A stretch of 64,000 bases of DNA. It comes from Halomonas sp. SpR1 (GTDB taxonomy: Bacteria; Pseudomonadota; Gammaproteobacteria; Pseudomonadales; Halomonadaceae). Positions within the stretch are counted from its first letter, which is position 1. Each line of letters starts with the position of its first letter. The notes beneath the pieces were generated by a model. It was not told the DNA's origin. It worked only from the letters and a program-made list of their open reading frames with translations, and did no database searches. The translations under genes were made by a program, and so were the position numbers. The DNA lies in contig NZ_JAUAMB010000001.1 in NCBI RefSeq assembly GCF_031010175.1, positions 299,856 to 363,855 on the forward strand, read 5' to 3'. Below, piece by piece: positions 46,543-54,123 of this stretch.

Positions 46543-47595
46543 TTATTGAGCGATAACGTTGTTATAGGGTGAATGAGTGGTCGTTGAGTAGACGCCAGCC
46601 TCTTGATAGCGCCAACGCCACCAGGCCCAAACGAGTCCAACAGCCAACGCGATGGCGCCAGCGGTGTGCAGCAGCGCCAGCCATAACGGCAGCCAAAGAA
46701 GCACATTGGCAACCCCCAACGCAGCCTGTAGCGCATACAAACCGATGACAATCGCTAACGGCCTTGCAGCACTCTGCCACTGCCGATAGCGCCACCAGAG
46801 CGCTATTAGCCCGACACCAAGCAGCAATGCACCCAGGCGATGAACTACTTGAATTGCGGTACGCGCATCGGCATGCAACTGCCCATGTAAATAATTGGGG
46901 CCTACGGTCTGGGTGAGATGAAAGCCCTCGCTAATATCCATCGCTGGCATCCACTGGCCATTGCAAGTAGGAAATCCCTGGCAAGCGATACCGGCATAAT
47001 TGCTGGACACCCAGCCACCTAGCGCCAATTGTACAACCAGCAAACATGCCGCAATCCCCCACCATGCATTAACCCGCCGAGGCTCACTTGTTGACGTTGG
47101 CGTCGCGGCGAGACGTAAGCGAAGGTGCAGCCAAAAAAACAGTAGCAATACGCTCAGCCCACCCATTAGATGCAGGGTAACGACTTGGGGCCATAACTTG
47201 AGCGTAACGGTGAAGGCCCCAAAGGCGCCCTGGAGCAAAATAACCGCTAGCAGCATCAAGCTCATTCGCCACGGGTAATCCCGACGACGGCGCAACGACC
47301 AACCTAAGGCGACAACGCTGAGCACCACCACCCCTAACAGAGTCGCGATATAGCGATGAACCATTTCCACCCACGCTTTGAAGGGCTCCAACGGCACATC
47401 TGGGTGGCGCAGCGTGGCAAAGTCGCCATCAGGGACGAGTAGTTTACCGTAGCAACCCGGCCAGTCCGGGCAGCCCAAACCCGCATCAACTAAACGCGTC
47501 CAGGCGCCTACTAACATAACCACTGCAGTAAACAGAGTACCTACCAGCGTTAATCGCACTAACCAACGTAAGCGGCGTTCACATGAATCGTGCAT
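46543..47595 (-). CDS. ctaA: heme A synthase
   Basis: 350 residues with eight predicted membrane helices in two related halves. The family features are GAWTRLVDAGLGCPDWPGCYG near the N-terminus (cysteine pair and conserved WTRL), EMVHRYIATLLG with a heme-ligand histidine, and VVHRLGALLLG with another. It oxidises the heme O methyl group to a formyl group, giving heme A for subunit I. It lies 14 bp upstream of cyoE. Confidence 0.93.
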   Translation of the reverse strand: MHDSCERRLRWLVRLTLVGTLFTAVVMLVGAWTRLVDAGLGCPDWPGCYGKLLVPDGDFATLRHPDVPLEPFKAWVEMVHRYIATLLGVVVLSVVALGWSLRRRRDYPWRMSLMLLAVILLQGAFGAFTVTLKLWPQVVTLHLMGGLSVLLLFFWLHLRLRLAATPTSTSEPRRVNAWWGIAACLLVVQLALGGWVSSNYAGIACQGFPTCNGQWMPAMDISEGFHLTQTVGPNYLHGQLHADARTAIQVVHRLGALLLGVGLIALWWRYRQWQSAARPLAIVIGLYALQAALGVANVLLWLPLWLALLHTAGAIALAVGLVWAWWRWRYQEAGVYSTTTHSPYNNVIAQ

Positions 47596-47628
47596 GGTGT
47601 TTCCTTAACAGCAGGGAGTTAGCCCGTT

Positions 47629-48138
47629 TTATTGAGGATTCACTTTGAGTAAATGCTGGATATCGTCGAGCACGTACTTAGTGGCTACATTTGCATCGAA
47701 TGCCAATGCCGGGCGCCCCATAGGATCAAGCAACCACACTGCATTATCTTCACGCCATGGTGGCAAATGCTGCCATTCGCTGGTCATCTCTCCCGGTAGC
47801 GGTTCGGGGTCACCGCCAATTCTCAGACGGGTTAATCGCGGCGCTTCGCGTCCTAAAGCGCGATGTAAACGCCAAAACTCATCCTTACGCTGTTCACACT
47901 GCTGAGCGCAGTCAAAGGCCAGTATCCACGCTTCTTGGCCATTGGCAGCGGCGGTTGTTAAAGGCCACTCATCGAGAACGGGTAACGCCACATCCACCTT
48001 TCCATGAGCTGTATGCTGATCTGGAATACCAATCCGGAACTCGACCATCCCCCAGGCAGCCACCATGGGCGCCGCAAATATTGCAAAAATAAGGATTAAT
48101 TTTAGCCGTTGGCGGCGAATGTGCTTGGCATCCTGCAT
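47629..48138 (-). CDS. cytochrome oxidase-associated membrane-anchored protein
   Basis: 169 residues with one N-terminal membrane helix (about 12-30) and a periplasmic domain. WILAFDCAQQCEQRKDEFW holds a CxxxC pair, reminiscent of the copper-binding CxxxC of SCO proteins, and ends in a thioredoxin-like LLDPMGRPALAF. Its place between SURF1 and ctaA is the same as a conserved hypothetical gene in Pseudomonas cox operons. A role in copper or redox assembly of the oxidase is plausible but is inference. Confidence 0.8.
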   Translation of the reverse strand: MQDAKHIRRQRLKLILIFAIFAAPMVAAWGMVEFRIGIPDQHTAHGKVDVALPVLDEWPLTTAAANGQEAWILAFDCAQQCEQRKDEFWRLHRALGREAPRLTRLRIGGDPEPLPGEMTSEWQHLPPWREDNAVWLLDPMGRPALAFDANVATKYVLDDIQHLLKVNPQ

Positions 48139-48167
48139 AGGTCTTCACCCCTGTTTATTTTTATTAC

Positions 48168-48863
48168 CTAAACGCTTTGTTGTACCTTATCGCGACGTAA
48201 TTTCCGACCACCGATGAACATGACTATCAACGCCGCCAGGGCTAACCCCCACCACTGAAAGGCGTAGCCCATATGCCGACTAGGCGGCATTACATTGGCC
48301 TCCCACCAAGGAACCAAAACCCCGTCGCCCTCGCTGGCGTGCAACCAGCCTGGGTAGCTAAATGAGCCTAGTGAAGCGTGCCAGGGCTCATGACTAAGCT
48401 GTTGCAGCCTCACACCTTCTCTATTCTCCCCATATAACGGCCCTCCCGTTTGAACCTCCTGCCACTCGCCGGTCAACTCAACCACGCCACTGGGTGTGGC
48501 TACATAAGGTGACTCGCGACGCGGCCCGGTGGCTAAAAAACCTCGCTGCACAAGCCAAAGCTGCCCGTGGTCATCACGCAGCGGCGTTAATACCGCAACG
48601 CCCACTTTTCCGTCTACAACGCGGTTATCCAAATAGAGCGTTTGCTCGGCTAAATACTGCCCCCGCAACGTTACCCGGGCACCTTGAGCTGGCTGCTCGG
48701 TGGGATACACCAAGGCAGGGGCTGCAGCACGAAGAGCGATGGCTAACTGCTTGTCATCTGCCCTCTCCCACTGCCATAGTCCTAGATAGGTGCCTAACAC
48801 CACCAGCAGACTCCAGAACAGACACCAACTATAAAAACGCCATTGCCGAGAGGGTTTCATCAT
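48168..48863 (-). CDS. SURF1-family oxidase assembly protein
   Basis: 231 residues from the first of two adjacent ATGs (48863, 48860). The N-terminal membrane helix ends in LGLWQWERADDK, the SURF1 signature. A periplasmic domain with VYLDNR-like LYLDNRVVDGKVGVAVLTPL follows, and a second helix lies at the C-terminus (MGYAFQWWGLALAALIVMF). It helps insert heme A into subunit I. Longer in-frame starts run into the divergent DUF2909 gene and are unlikely. Its start codon region overlaps that of DUF2909 on the other strand. Confidence 0.88.
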   Translation of the reverse strand: MMKPSRQWRFYSWCLFWSLLVVLGTYLGLWQWERADDKQLAIALRAAAPALVYPTEQPAQGARVTLRGQYLAEQTLYLDNRVVDGKVGVAVLTPLRDDHGQLWLVQRGFLATGPRRESPYVATPSGVVELTGEWQEVQTGGPLYGENREGVRLQQLSHEPWHASLGSFSYPGWLHASEGDGVLVPWWEANVMPPSRHMGYAFQWWGLALAALIVMFIGGRKLRRDKVQQSV

Positions 48864-49053
48864 GTGGTTACAACTACTCATTGCCGCCGTATTTATTGCG
48901 ATGGTCATCAGCTTGGCCATGGGAGCAGGCTTCCTATTGCGCGACAACGTGTCTTCACGCCGCCTATTACGCTCTCTCAAATGGAGAATTGGCTTAGCCT
49001 GCCTGCTCATGGCCCTTATCATTTATGGCTACTGGTCGGGTCAATTAGGCTGA
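48862..49053 (+). CDS. DUF2909 twin-transmembrane protein, reversed within the cox operon
   Basis: 63 residues with two helices (about 3-24 and 42-58) joined by a basic loop RDNVSSRRLLRSLKWR. This matches the DUF2909 twin-transmembrane family, regularly found beside cox genes. GAGAGG precedes the ATG. It is the only rightward gene in the leftward cox cluster: it ends 5 bp from the ctaE stop and its start overlaps the SURF1 start. Its transcript must be antisense to the cox message. Function is unknown. Confidence 0.85.
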   Translation: MWLQLLIAAVFIAMVISLAMGAGFLLRDNVSSRRLLRSLKWRIGLACLLMALIIYGYWSGQLG

Positions 49054-49058
49054 TCCGA

Positions 49059-49919
49059 CTACAAGACATAAACAAAAATAAACAGCCCCACCCAGACCAC
49101 ATCAACAAAGTGCCAATACCAGCATGAGGCTTCAAAACCAAAATGGTTTTCGTCAGCGAAGTGCCCTTTAATAATACGCACCAGCATGGTGGCTAAAATC
49201 AGCGTGCCGATAATGACGTGAACCCCATGAAACCCCGTCAAAATAAAGAACGTCGCACCAAAAATCCCGGCTTCCAGGGTAATTCCGTAATGCGCGTAGG
49301 CCTCGTAGTACTCGATGCCCTGAATAAAAATGAAACAGACACCCAGAAGTACCGTACCCGCTAACCAATTGCGGCATGTCTTGCGATAGCCCTCCTTTAA
49401 CGCCTCATGGGCAATCGTTAATGTAATACTGGAAGTTATCAAAATCAGCGTGTTAACAAGCGGCAACTGCCACGGACTAAACACTTGGCGGGCCCCAACG
49501 ATTGACGAGTCAGGCGGGTTTAGCAGCGGCCATGTGGCTACAAAGTCAGGCCATAGCAACGCGGAAACGCCTTTTGCCCCTTCCCCTCCTAGCCATGGGA
49601 TAGCAAACATCCGTACGTAAAACAGCGCGCCAAAAAATGCGGCGAAAAACATCACTTCCGAAAAAATAAACCAGCCCATGCCCCAGCGAAATGAGCGATC
49701 CATTTGAGCATCATACAGCCCTCCCCGAGACTCGCTAATAACGTCACGGAACCAGAGAGCCATCACCGCAATAATGCCCACCACGCCAATTAGCATCAGC
49801 GGCAAGCCGGTGTCATAGACAAGCTTGATACCGGTACCGACCATCATGGCACCAAGGGCCACCGAGCCAAGAACAGGCCACCGACTGCTCGCCGGAACGT
49901 AATAGCTACCACTGCTCAT
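49059..49919 (-). CDS. ctaE: cytochrome c oxidase subunit III
   Basis: 286 residues with seven predicted helices. Typical segments are FFAAFFGALFYVRMF, ITSSITLTIAHEALKEG, FFILTGFHGVHVIIGTLILA and the C-terminal EASCWYWHFVDVVWVGLFIFVY. Subunit III stabilises the oxidase and its proton uptake. It overlaps ctaG by 4 nt. Confidence 0.95.
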   Translation of the reverse strand: MSSGSYYVPASSRWPVLGSVALGAMMVGTGIKLVYDTGLPLMLIGVVGIIAVMALWFRDVISESRGGLYDAQMDRSFRWGMGWFIFSEVMFFAAFFGALFYVRMFAIPWLGGEGAKGVSALLWPDFVATWPLLNPPDSSIVGARQVFSPWQLPLVNTLILITSSITLTIAHEALKEGYRKTCRNWLAGTVLLGVCFIFIQGIEYYEAYAHYGITLEAGIFGATFFILTGFHGVHVIIGTLILATMLVRIIKGHFADENHFGFEASCWYWHFVDVVWVGLFIFVYVL

Positions 49920-50575
49920 ATCGCTTCTCCCGCCGCTTTATTGTTTTTGAGCTCGTTACTGAGATTGTTTTTAAGGTCGTTTTCAAAGTCACTGTTAGCG
50001 CTGCTCTTAAGCGTATTATTCAATGCTGCATTTTGAATCGCATGCTCTACCGGGTAGAGGGTATACACCAGCGTAATGGTATTAATATCGTCAGGCAGAT
50101 CACGCGATAGCTGGAATACCAACGGTATGGTTAACCGCTCATTACCCTGCAACTGCTGCTCCTGAAAGCAGAAACAGCTGATTTTACGTAGATGTGTCGT
50201 GGCAGTAGAGGGAGACACACTGGGCACTGCTCTCCCCCAGCTTTCGCTATGGCTATTGTTGGTGAAGGTAAAATCGACTTCTGCCATTTGCCCGGGGTGC
50301 ACGCTCATCTGGCGCATTTCAACGCTCATCTGCCACGGCAAGCCGGGGCTGCCGCGAGTGATAAATTGCACGTTGATATAACGCGACTCATCCACCTCTT
50401 CATGCACGATGCTTTGCGCCGTGGCATCTACCTTGCCGTTAAGACCGGTGATCTGGCAAAAAACGTCATAGAGCGGCACCAGTGCAAAGGCAAACCCAAA
50501 CATGCCGACCAGTACGGCGACTGTCCTAATAACCGTACGGCGCACCCCCACTTTTGCCTGTTCTTGATCGTCCAT
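49916..50575 (-). CDS. ctaG: cytochrome c oxidase copper-insertion protein CtaG (Cox11)
   Basis: 219 residues. One N-terminal membrane helix (about 16-36) ends in VPLYDVFCQITG, and the periplasmic domain has the copper-binding KISCFCFQEQ (about 129-138). It delivers copper to the CuB site of subunit I. The last 35 or so residues are an asparagine- and lysine-rich tail (FENDLKNNLSNELKNNKA) not typical of the family. It lies between subunit I and subunit III genes. Confidence 0.93.
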   Translation of the reverse strand: MDDQEQAKVGVRRTVIRTVAVLVGMFGFAFALVPLYDVFCQITGLNGKVDATAQSIVHEEVDESRYINVQFITRGSPGLPWQMSVEMRQMSVHPGQMAEVDFTFTNNSHSESWGRAVPSVSPSTATTHLRKISCFCFQEQQLQGNERLTIPLVFQLSRDLPDDINTITLVYTLYPVEHAIQNAALNNTLKSSANSDFENDLKNNLSNELKNNKAAGEAI

Positions 50576-50616
50576 AACACCTCTTGGGCTAGCGCCCCAT
50601 GTGCTCTATTTCGTCA

Positions 50617-52251
50617 TTAGTGGGACGTACGATGAAACACAGGTGGCGTTTCAAACGTATGCAGCGGCGCTGGGCTAGGCACCGTCCACTCTAAATCTTC
50701 TGCACCCTCCCAAGCTTTTGCTGGCGCTTTTTTGCCGCCGCGCACACACAGTATGACGCCCAATACAAATAGCAGCTGAGATGCGCCGAAGAAGAAGGCA
50801 CCGACACTTGAGAGCAAATTAAAGTCGGCAAACTGAAGGGCATAGTCAGGGATTCGCCGCGGCATACCCGCTAAGCCCGCAAAGTGCATTGGGAAGAAGG
50901 TTAAATTGACACCAATAATCGAGAACCAGAAGTGCCACTGGGCGAGCTTCTCGTTGGGGTAATGCCCAGTCCATTTAGGCAGCCAGTAATAGACCCCAGC
51001 CATAATGGCGAAGATTGCCCCAGGTACCAGCACATAGTGGAAGTGAGCCACCACAAAGTAGGTATCGTGATACTGAAAATCCGCCGGGGCGATGGCCAAC
51101 ATCAGGCCGGAGAAGCCGCCGATGGTAAACAGCACCACAAAGGCCAGGGCAAATAGCATCGGCGATTCAAAGCTGATTGAGCCGCGAAACAGTGTAGTAA
51201 CCCAGTTAAACACCTTAACCCCGGTAGGCACGGCAATCAGCATGGTGGAGTACATAAAAAACAGTTCTGCCACCAGCGGGAGCCCGACTATAAACATATG
51301 GTGAGCCCAGACTAGAAATGACAGTAATGCAATGGCAGCCGTGGCATACACCATCGATGCGTAACCGAACAGAGGCTTACGCGCAAAGGTAGGGATGATC
51401 GCCGACACAATGCCAAAGGCAGGCAGAATCATGATGTACACTTCGGGGTGGCCAAAGAACCAGAACAGATGCTGAAACAGCACCGGATCCCCACCGCCTG
51501 CAGCATCGAAGAAACTGGTTCCAAAGTTAATATCCATCAGCATCATAGTAATCACACCCGCCAAAACCGGCATCACAGCAATCAGCAGAAAAGCAGTAAT
51601 CAGCCAAGTCCAAACAAACAGCGGCATATCCATTAAACGCATACCCGGCGCACGCATATTTAGTATGGTCGCGATAATATTGATGGCGCCGAGAATAGAG
51701 CTAATACCGGCAATATGCAGGGCGAGAATAAAGAAAGTTGTCGAGGGGGGAGCAAAATTCGTCGATAGCGGCGCATAGAATGTCCAGCCGAAGTTTGGCC
51801 CTCCACCGGGCATAAGCAGCGTTGACAGTAACAGCGTGAATGAAACAGGAAGCAGCCAAAAACTGAAATTATTTAACCGGGGTAACGCCATATCCGGCGC
51901 ACCGATCTGCAGCGGTATCATCCAGTTGGCTAAGCCGGTGAAAGCGGGCATTACAGCGGCGAACACCATGATCAAACCATGCATGGTGGTCATCTGGTTA
52001 AAAAACTCTGGTTCGATCAGTTGCAGGCCGGGTTGAAAAAGCTCGGCCCTCACCACCAGGGCAAAGATTCCGCCAATGAAAAACATCGTCAGCGAAAAAA
52101 TCAGGTAAAGAGAGCCGATCTCTTTGTGGTTGGTGGTCAGTAGCCAGCGTAAGATACCTTTTGGCGGCGCAGCATGACCATGACTCTGGCCATCGGCGAC
52201 GGCTGTAGTGCTATGTTGCAGCGAGGGCTGTGGAGGTAGTTTGGGCGCCAT
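50617..52251 (-). CDS. ctaD: cytochrome c oxidase subunit I
   Basis: 544 residues with twelve membrane helices. The heme a ligand is in [10 protein letters not shown]. The CuB histidine and cross-linked tyrosine segment is [15 protein letters not shown], the HH pair is in [10 protein letters not shown], and the heme a and a3 ligands are in [13 protein letters not shown]. The N-terminus has a His/Pro-rich leader before [14 protein letters not shown]. This is the catalytic proton-pumping subunit of an aa3-type oxidase. Confidence 0.96.
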   Translation of the reverse strand: MAPKLPPQPSLQHSTTAVADGQSHGHAAPPKGILRWLLTTNHKEIGSLYLIFSLTMFFIGGIFALVVRAELFQPGLQLIEPEFFNQMTTMHGLIMVFAAVMPAFTGLANWMIPLQIGAPDMALPRLNNFSFWLLPVSFTLLLSTLLMPGGGPNFGWTFYAPLSTNFAPPSTTFFILALHIAGISSILGAINIIATILNMRAPGMRLMDMPLFVWTWLITAFLLIAVMPVLAGVITMMLMDINFGTSFFDAAGGGDPVLFQHLFWFFGHPEVYIMILPAFGIVSAIIPTFARKPLFGYASMVYATAAIALLSFLVWAHHMFIVGLPLVAELFFMYSTMLIAVPTGVKVFNWVTTLFRGSISFESPMLFALAFVVLFTIGGFSGLMLAIAPADFQYHDTYFVVAHFHYVLVPGAIFAIMAGVYYWLPKWTGHYPNEKLAQWHFWFSIIGVNLTFFPMHFAGLAGMPRRIPDYALQFADFNLLSSVGAFFFGASQLLFVLGVILCVRGGKKAPAKAWEGAEDLEWTVPSPAPLHTFETPPVFHRTSH

Positions 52252-52299
52252 GTGACTCTCCGAAATATTGTTGTTGTCTGATGCGTTGGCTTACCAGGA

Positions 52300-53415
52300 T
52301 CATTGGGCTATTAATTCAGCCACTTCAGAAGGCTGCACCGCATCTCCCGTATCATTACCCCAGGCATTACGTGTATAGGTGACTACAGCCGCTATCTCTA
52401 CCGGGTTTAGGGTGTTACGAAAAGCGGGCATGGCAGCGCCTGATACGCCGTTTATAACCTTATCAAGGTGCCAATCCACGTCGCTGATAAGCTGTTCGTT
52501 ATTCGCTAGTGCCGGGAAAGCAGGTGGCGCGCCTTGCCCTTCAGCCTGGTGACAGGAGGAGCAAATCGATTGATACACTGATTGACCCCGTTCTACTAGC
52601 TCCTCCATTCCCCACTCACGATCAACACCCATCGCTTCTTGTTCGGCGGCTTCTTTCCGCTCGGCAAGCCAACTCTCAAACTCATCTTCTTCTACAGCAT
52701 GCACCACCACCGGCATAAAGCCGTGATCAATACCGCACAGCTCAGCACATTGACCACGATAAATACCCGGTTCGTTGATCTTCACCCAGTTCTCATTGAT
52801 AAAGCCGGGAATCGTATCCTGCTTGACCGCTAGATCCGGCACCCACCATGAGTGAATAACGTCGTCGGAGGTCATCAGAAAGCGAACTTTACGGTTAATC
52901 GGCAACACCAGCGGTTCATCAACCTCTAATAAGTAGTGCTCCCCACGAGCCTCTTCACCACTGATTTGTGCTCTCGGCGTACTCATATTTGAGGTAAAGG
53001 CGACATCCTCGCCAAGATACTCGTAGCGCCAACGCCACTGCTGGCCGGTGATCATTACGTCCAGCTCTGCGTCTGATGAGTCGTACATATTTTTTAAGGT
53101 GGCGGTGGCGGGCACCGCCATACCAACCAAAATCAAAATGGGGATGGCGGTCCATAATACTTCCACACTAGTGTGCTCGTGAAAGTGGGCAGCTTTTGCC
53201 CCTTTGGAGTGGCGATAACGAAACAGGGAGTAGAACATTGCTCCAAACACCACCACGCCAATCACCACACATATCCAAAAAATGGTCATGTGCAGGCCAT
53301 AAATATCGCTGCTCACATCGGTTACACCAACAGGCATGTTCCAGCCGTTAGACTGAGCTTGCGACTCGCTTGCAGCAAGGGATATGGCCATTAGCCACCA
53401 CCACCGTGAACGCAT
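52300..53415 (-). CDS. ctaC: cytochrome c oxidase subunit II with fused cytochrome c domain
   Basis: 371 residues. A signal peptide (about 1-20) and two membrane helices are followed by the cupredoxin domain with the CuA ligands in GQCAELCGIDHGFM (about 208-221). A C-terminal class I cytochrome c domain has CSSCHQ (about 287-292) and a likely methionine ligand in GAAMPAF. The fused heme domain is common in proteobacterial aa3/caa3 oxidases and lets the subunit take electrons directly. It is the first structural gene of the leftward cox unit. Confidence 0.95.
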   Translation of the reverse strand: MRSRWWWLMAISLAASESQAQSNGWNMPVGVTDVSSDIYGLHMTIFWICVVIGVVVFGAMFYSLFRYRHSKGAKAAHFHEHTSVEVLWTAIPILILVGMAVPATATLKNMYDSSDAELDVMITGQQWRWRYEYLGEDVAFTSNMSTPRAQISGEEARGEHYLLEVDEPLVLPINRKVRFLMTSDDVIHSWWVPDLAVKQDTIPGFINENWVKINEPGIYRGQCAELCGIDHGFMPVVVHAVEEDEFESWLAERKEAAEQEAMGVDREWGMEELVERGQSVYQSICSSCHQAEGQGAPPAFPALANNEQLISDVDWHLDKVINGVSGAAMPAFRNTLNPVEIAAVVTYTRNAWGNDTGDAVQPSEVAELIAQ

Positions 53416-53541
53416 AGATACCTCCAGCTTATTGTTGTTATTACTTATCGTTAGATTAGGACAGGGTTAATTGAGATATTAGCAGTATAGAAAATATGTG
53501 CCATTCGTCACGCTTTGCTTATTTAACGCTATCAACGTTTT

Positions 53542-53715
53542 TCAGCGGGCCGCAAACATGGCCAAAAAAACAAGTACCAAAACAAATAGCAGCGTAATCA
53601 ACACACCAGTGACAAGATAGGCCGCTGGCCTGCCACTACTAAAGTCTTCCTCACGCTTTTGGTTGCTCTGGACACCCAGTAAGGCTGCTAGCACTGATTT
53701 CACCACCGACCACAT
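53542..53715 (-). CDS. DUF2970 small membrane protein upstream of cox genes
   Basis: 57 residues starting MWSVVKSVLAALLGVQSNQK, with GGAGG five bases before the ATG. The segment REEDFSSGRPAAY is followed by one membrane helix (VTGVLITLLFVLVLVFLAMF, about 34-53). The GVQSxxxRxxDF pattern and single helix fit DUF2970, a family commonly next to cytochrome oxidase genes. It is on the same strand as ctaC, 126 bp upstream, and could be the first gene of the unit. Function is unknown. Confidence 0.85.
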   Translation of the reverse strand: MWSVVKSVLAALLGVQSNQKREEDFSSGRPAAYLVTGVLITLLFVLVLVFLAMFAAR

Positions 53716-53882
53716 AGAACCTCCGAGGGAATCGACGCTCTCGCATTTATGCAGGCTAAAGGGTTAACCGCTATTATCATAGGCATACATAAGCATTACG
53801 TCAGGCAAATGACTACCTATAGTTTCTCAATGTGAGATACTCAGCTCATTATCAGGATCCGCACCACCCAATGGAGTGCCTT

Positions 53883-54098
53883 ATGCTCAAGCGCCGCAAC
53901 GCCTTATTCGCCTCTACGTTACTGGCTATGATGCCTCTGCTGTTAGCAGGCTGTACGACTTATACATGGCCGGACGGCTCTCAGGAAACCGTCATCGGCG
54001 TTGTGCCTGAAGAGGAGAATCAACGCTACGAGGAAGAACGCGTTGATGGTGTGCGCTACCGCATTCCAGACGAACTCCCGGAAAAGCGTAGCGAGTAG
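53883..54098 (+). CDS. small lipoprotein of unknown function
   Basis: 71 residues from the ATG at 53883, six bases after GGAG; earlier in-frame ATGs at 53832 and 53871 would bury the signal peptide. The lipobox LLLAGC predicts lipidation at cysteine 24. The mature part is short and acidic, with TYTWPDGSQETVIGVVPEEE. I recognise no family. It converges on hrpB, 25 bp apart. Confidence 0.8.
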   Translation: MLKRRNALFASTLLAMMPLLLAGCTTYTWPDGSQETVIGVVPEEENQRYEEERVDGVRYRIPDELPEKRSE

Positions 54099-54123
54099 CC
54101 CCCGTGTCGTGGTCGCTTTAGTT

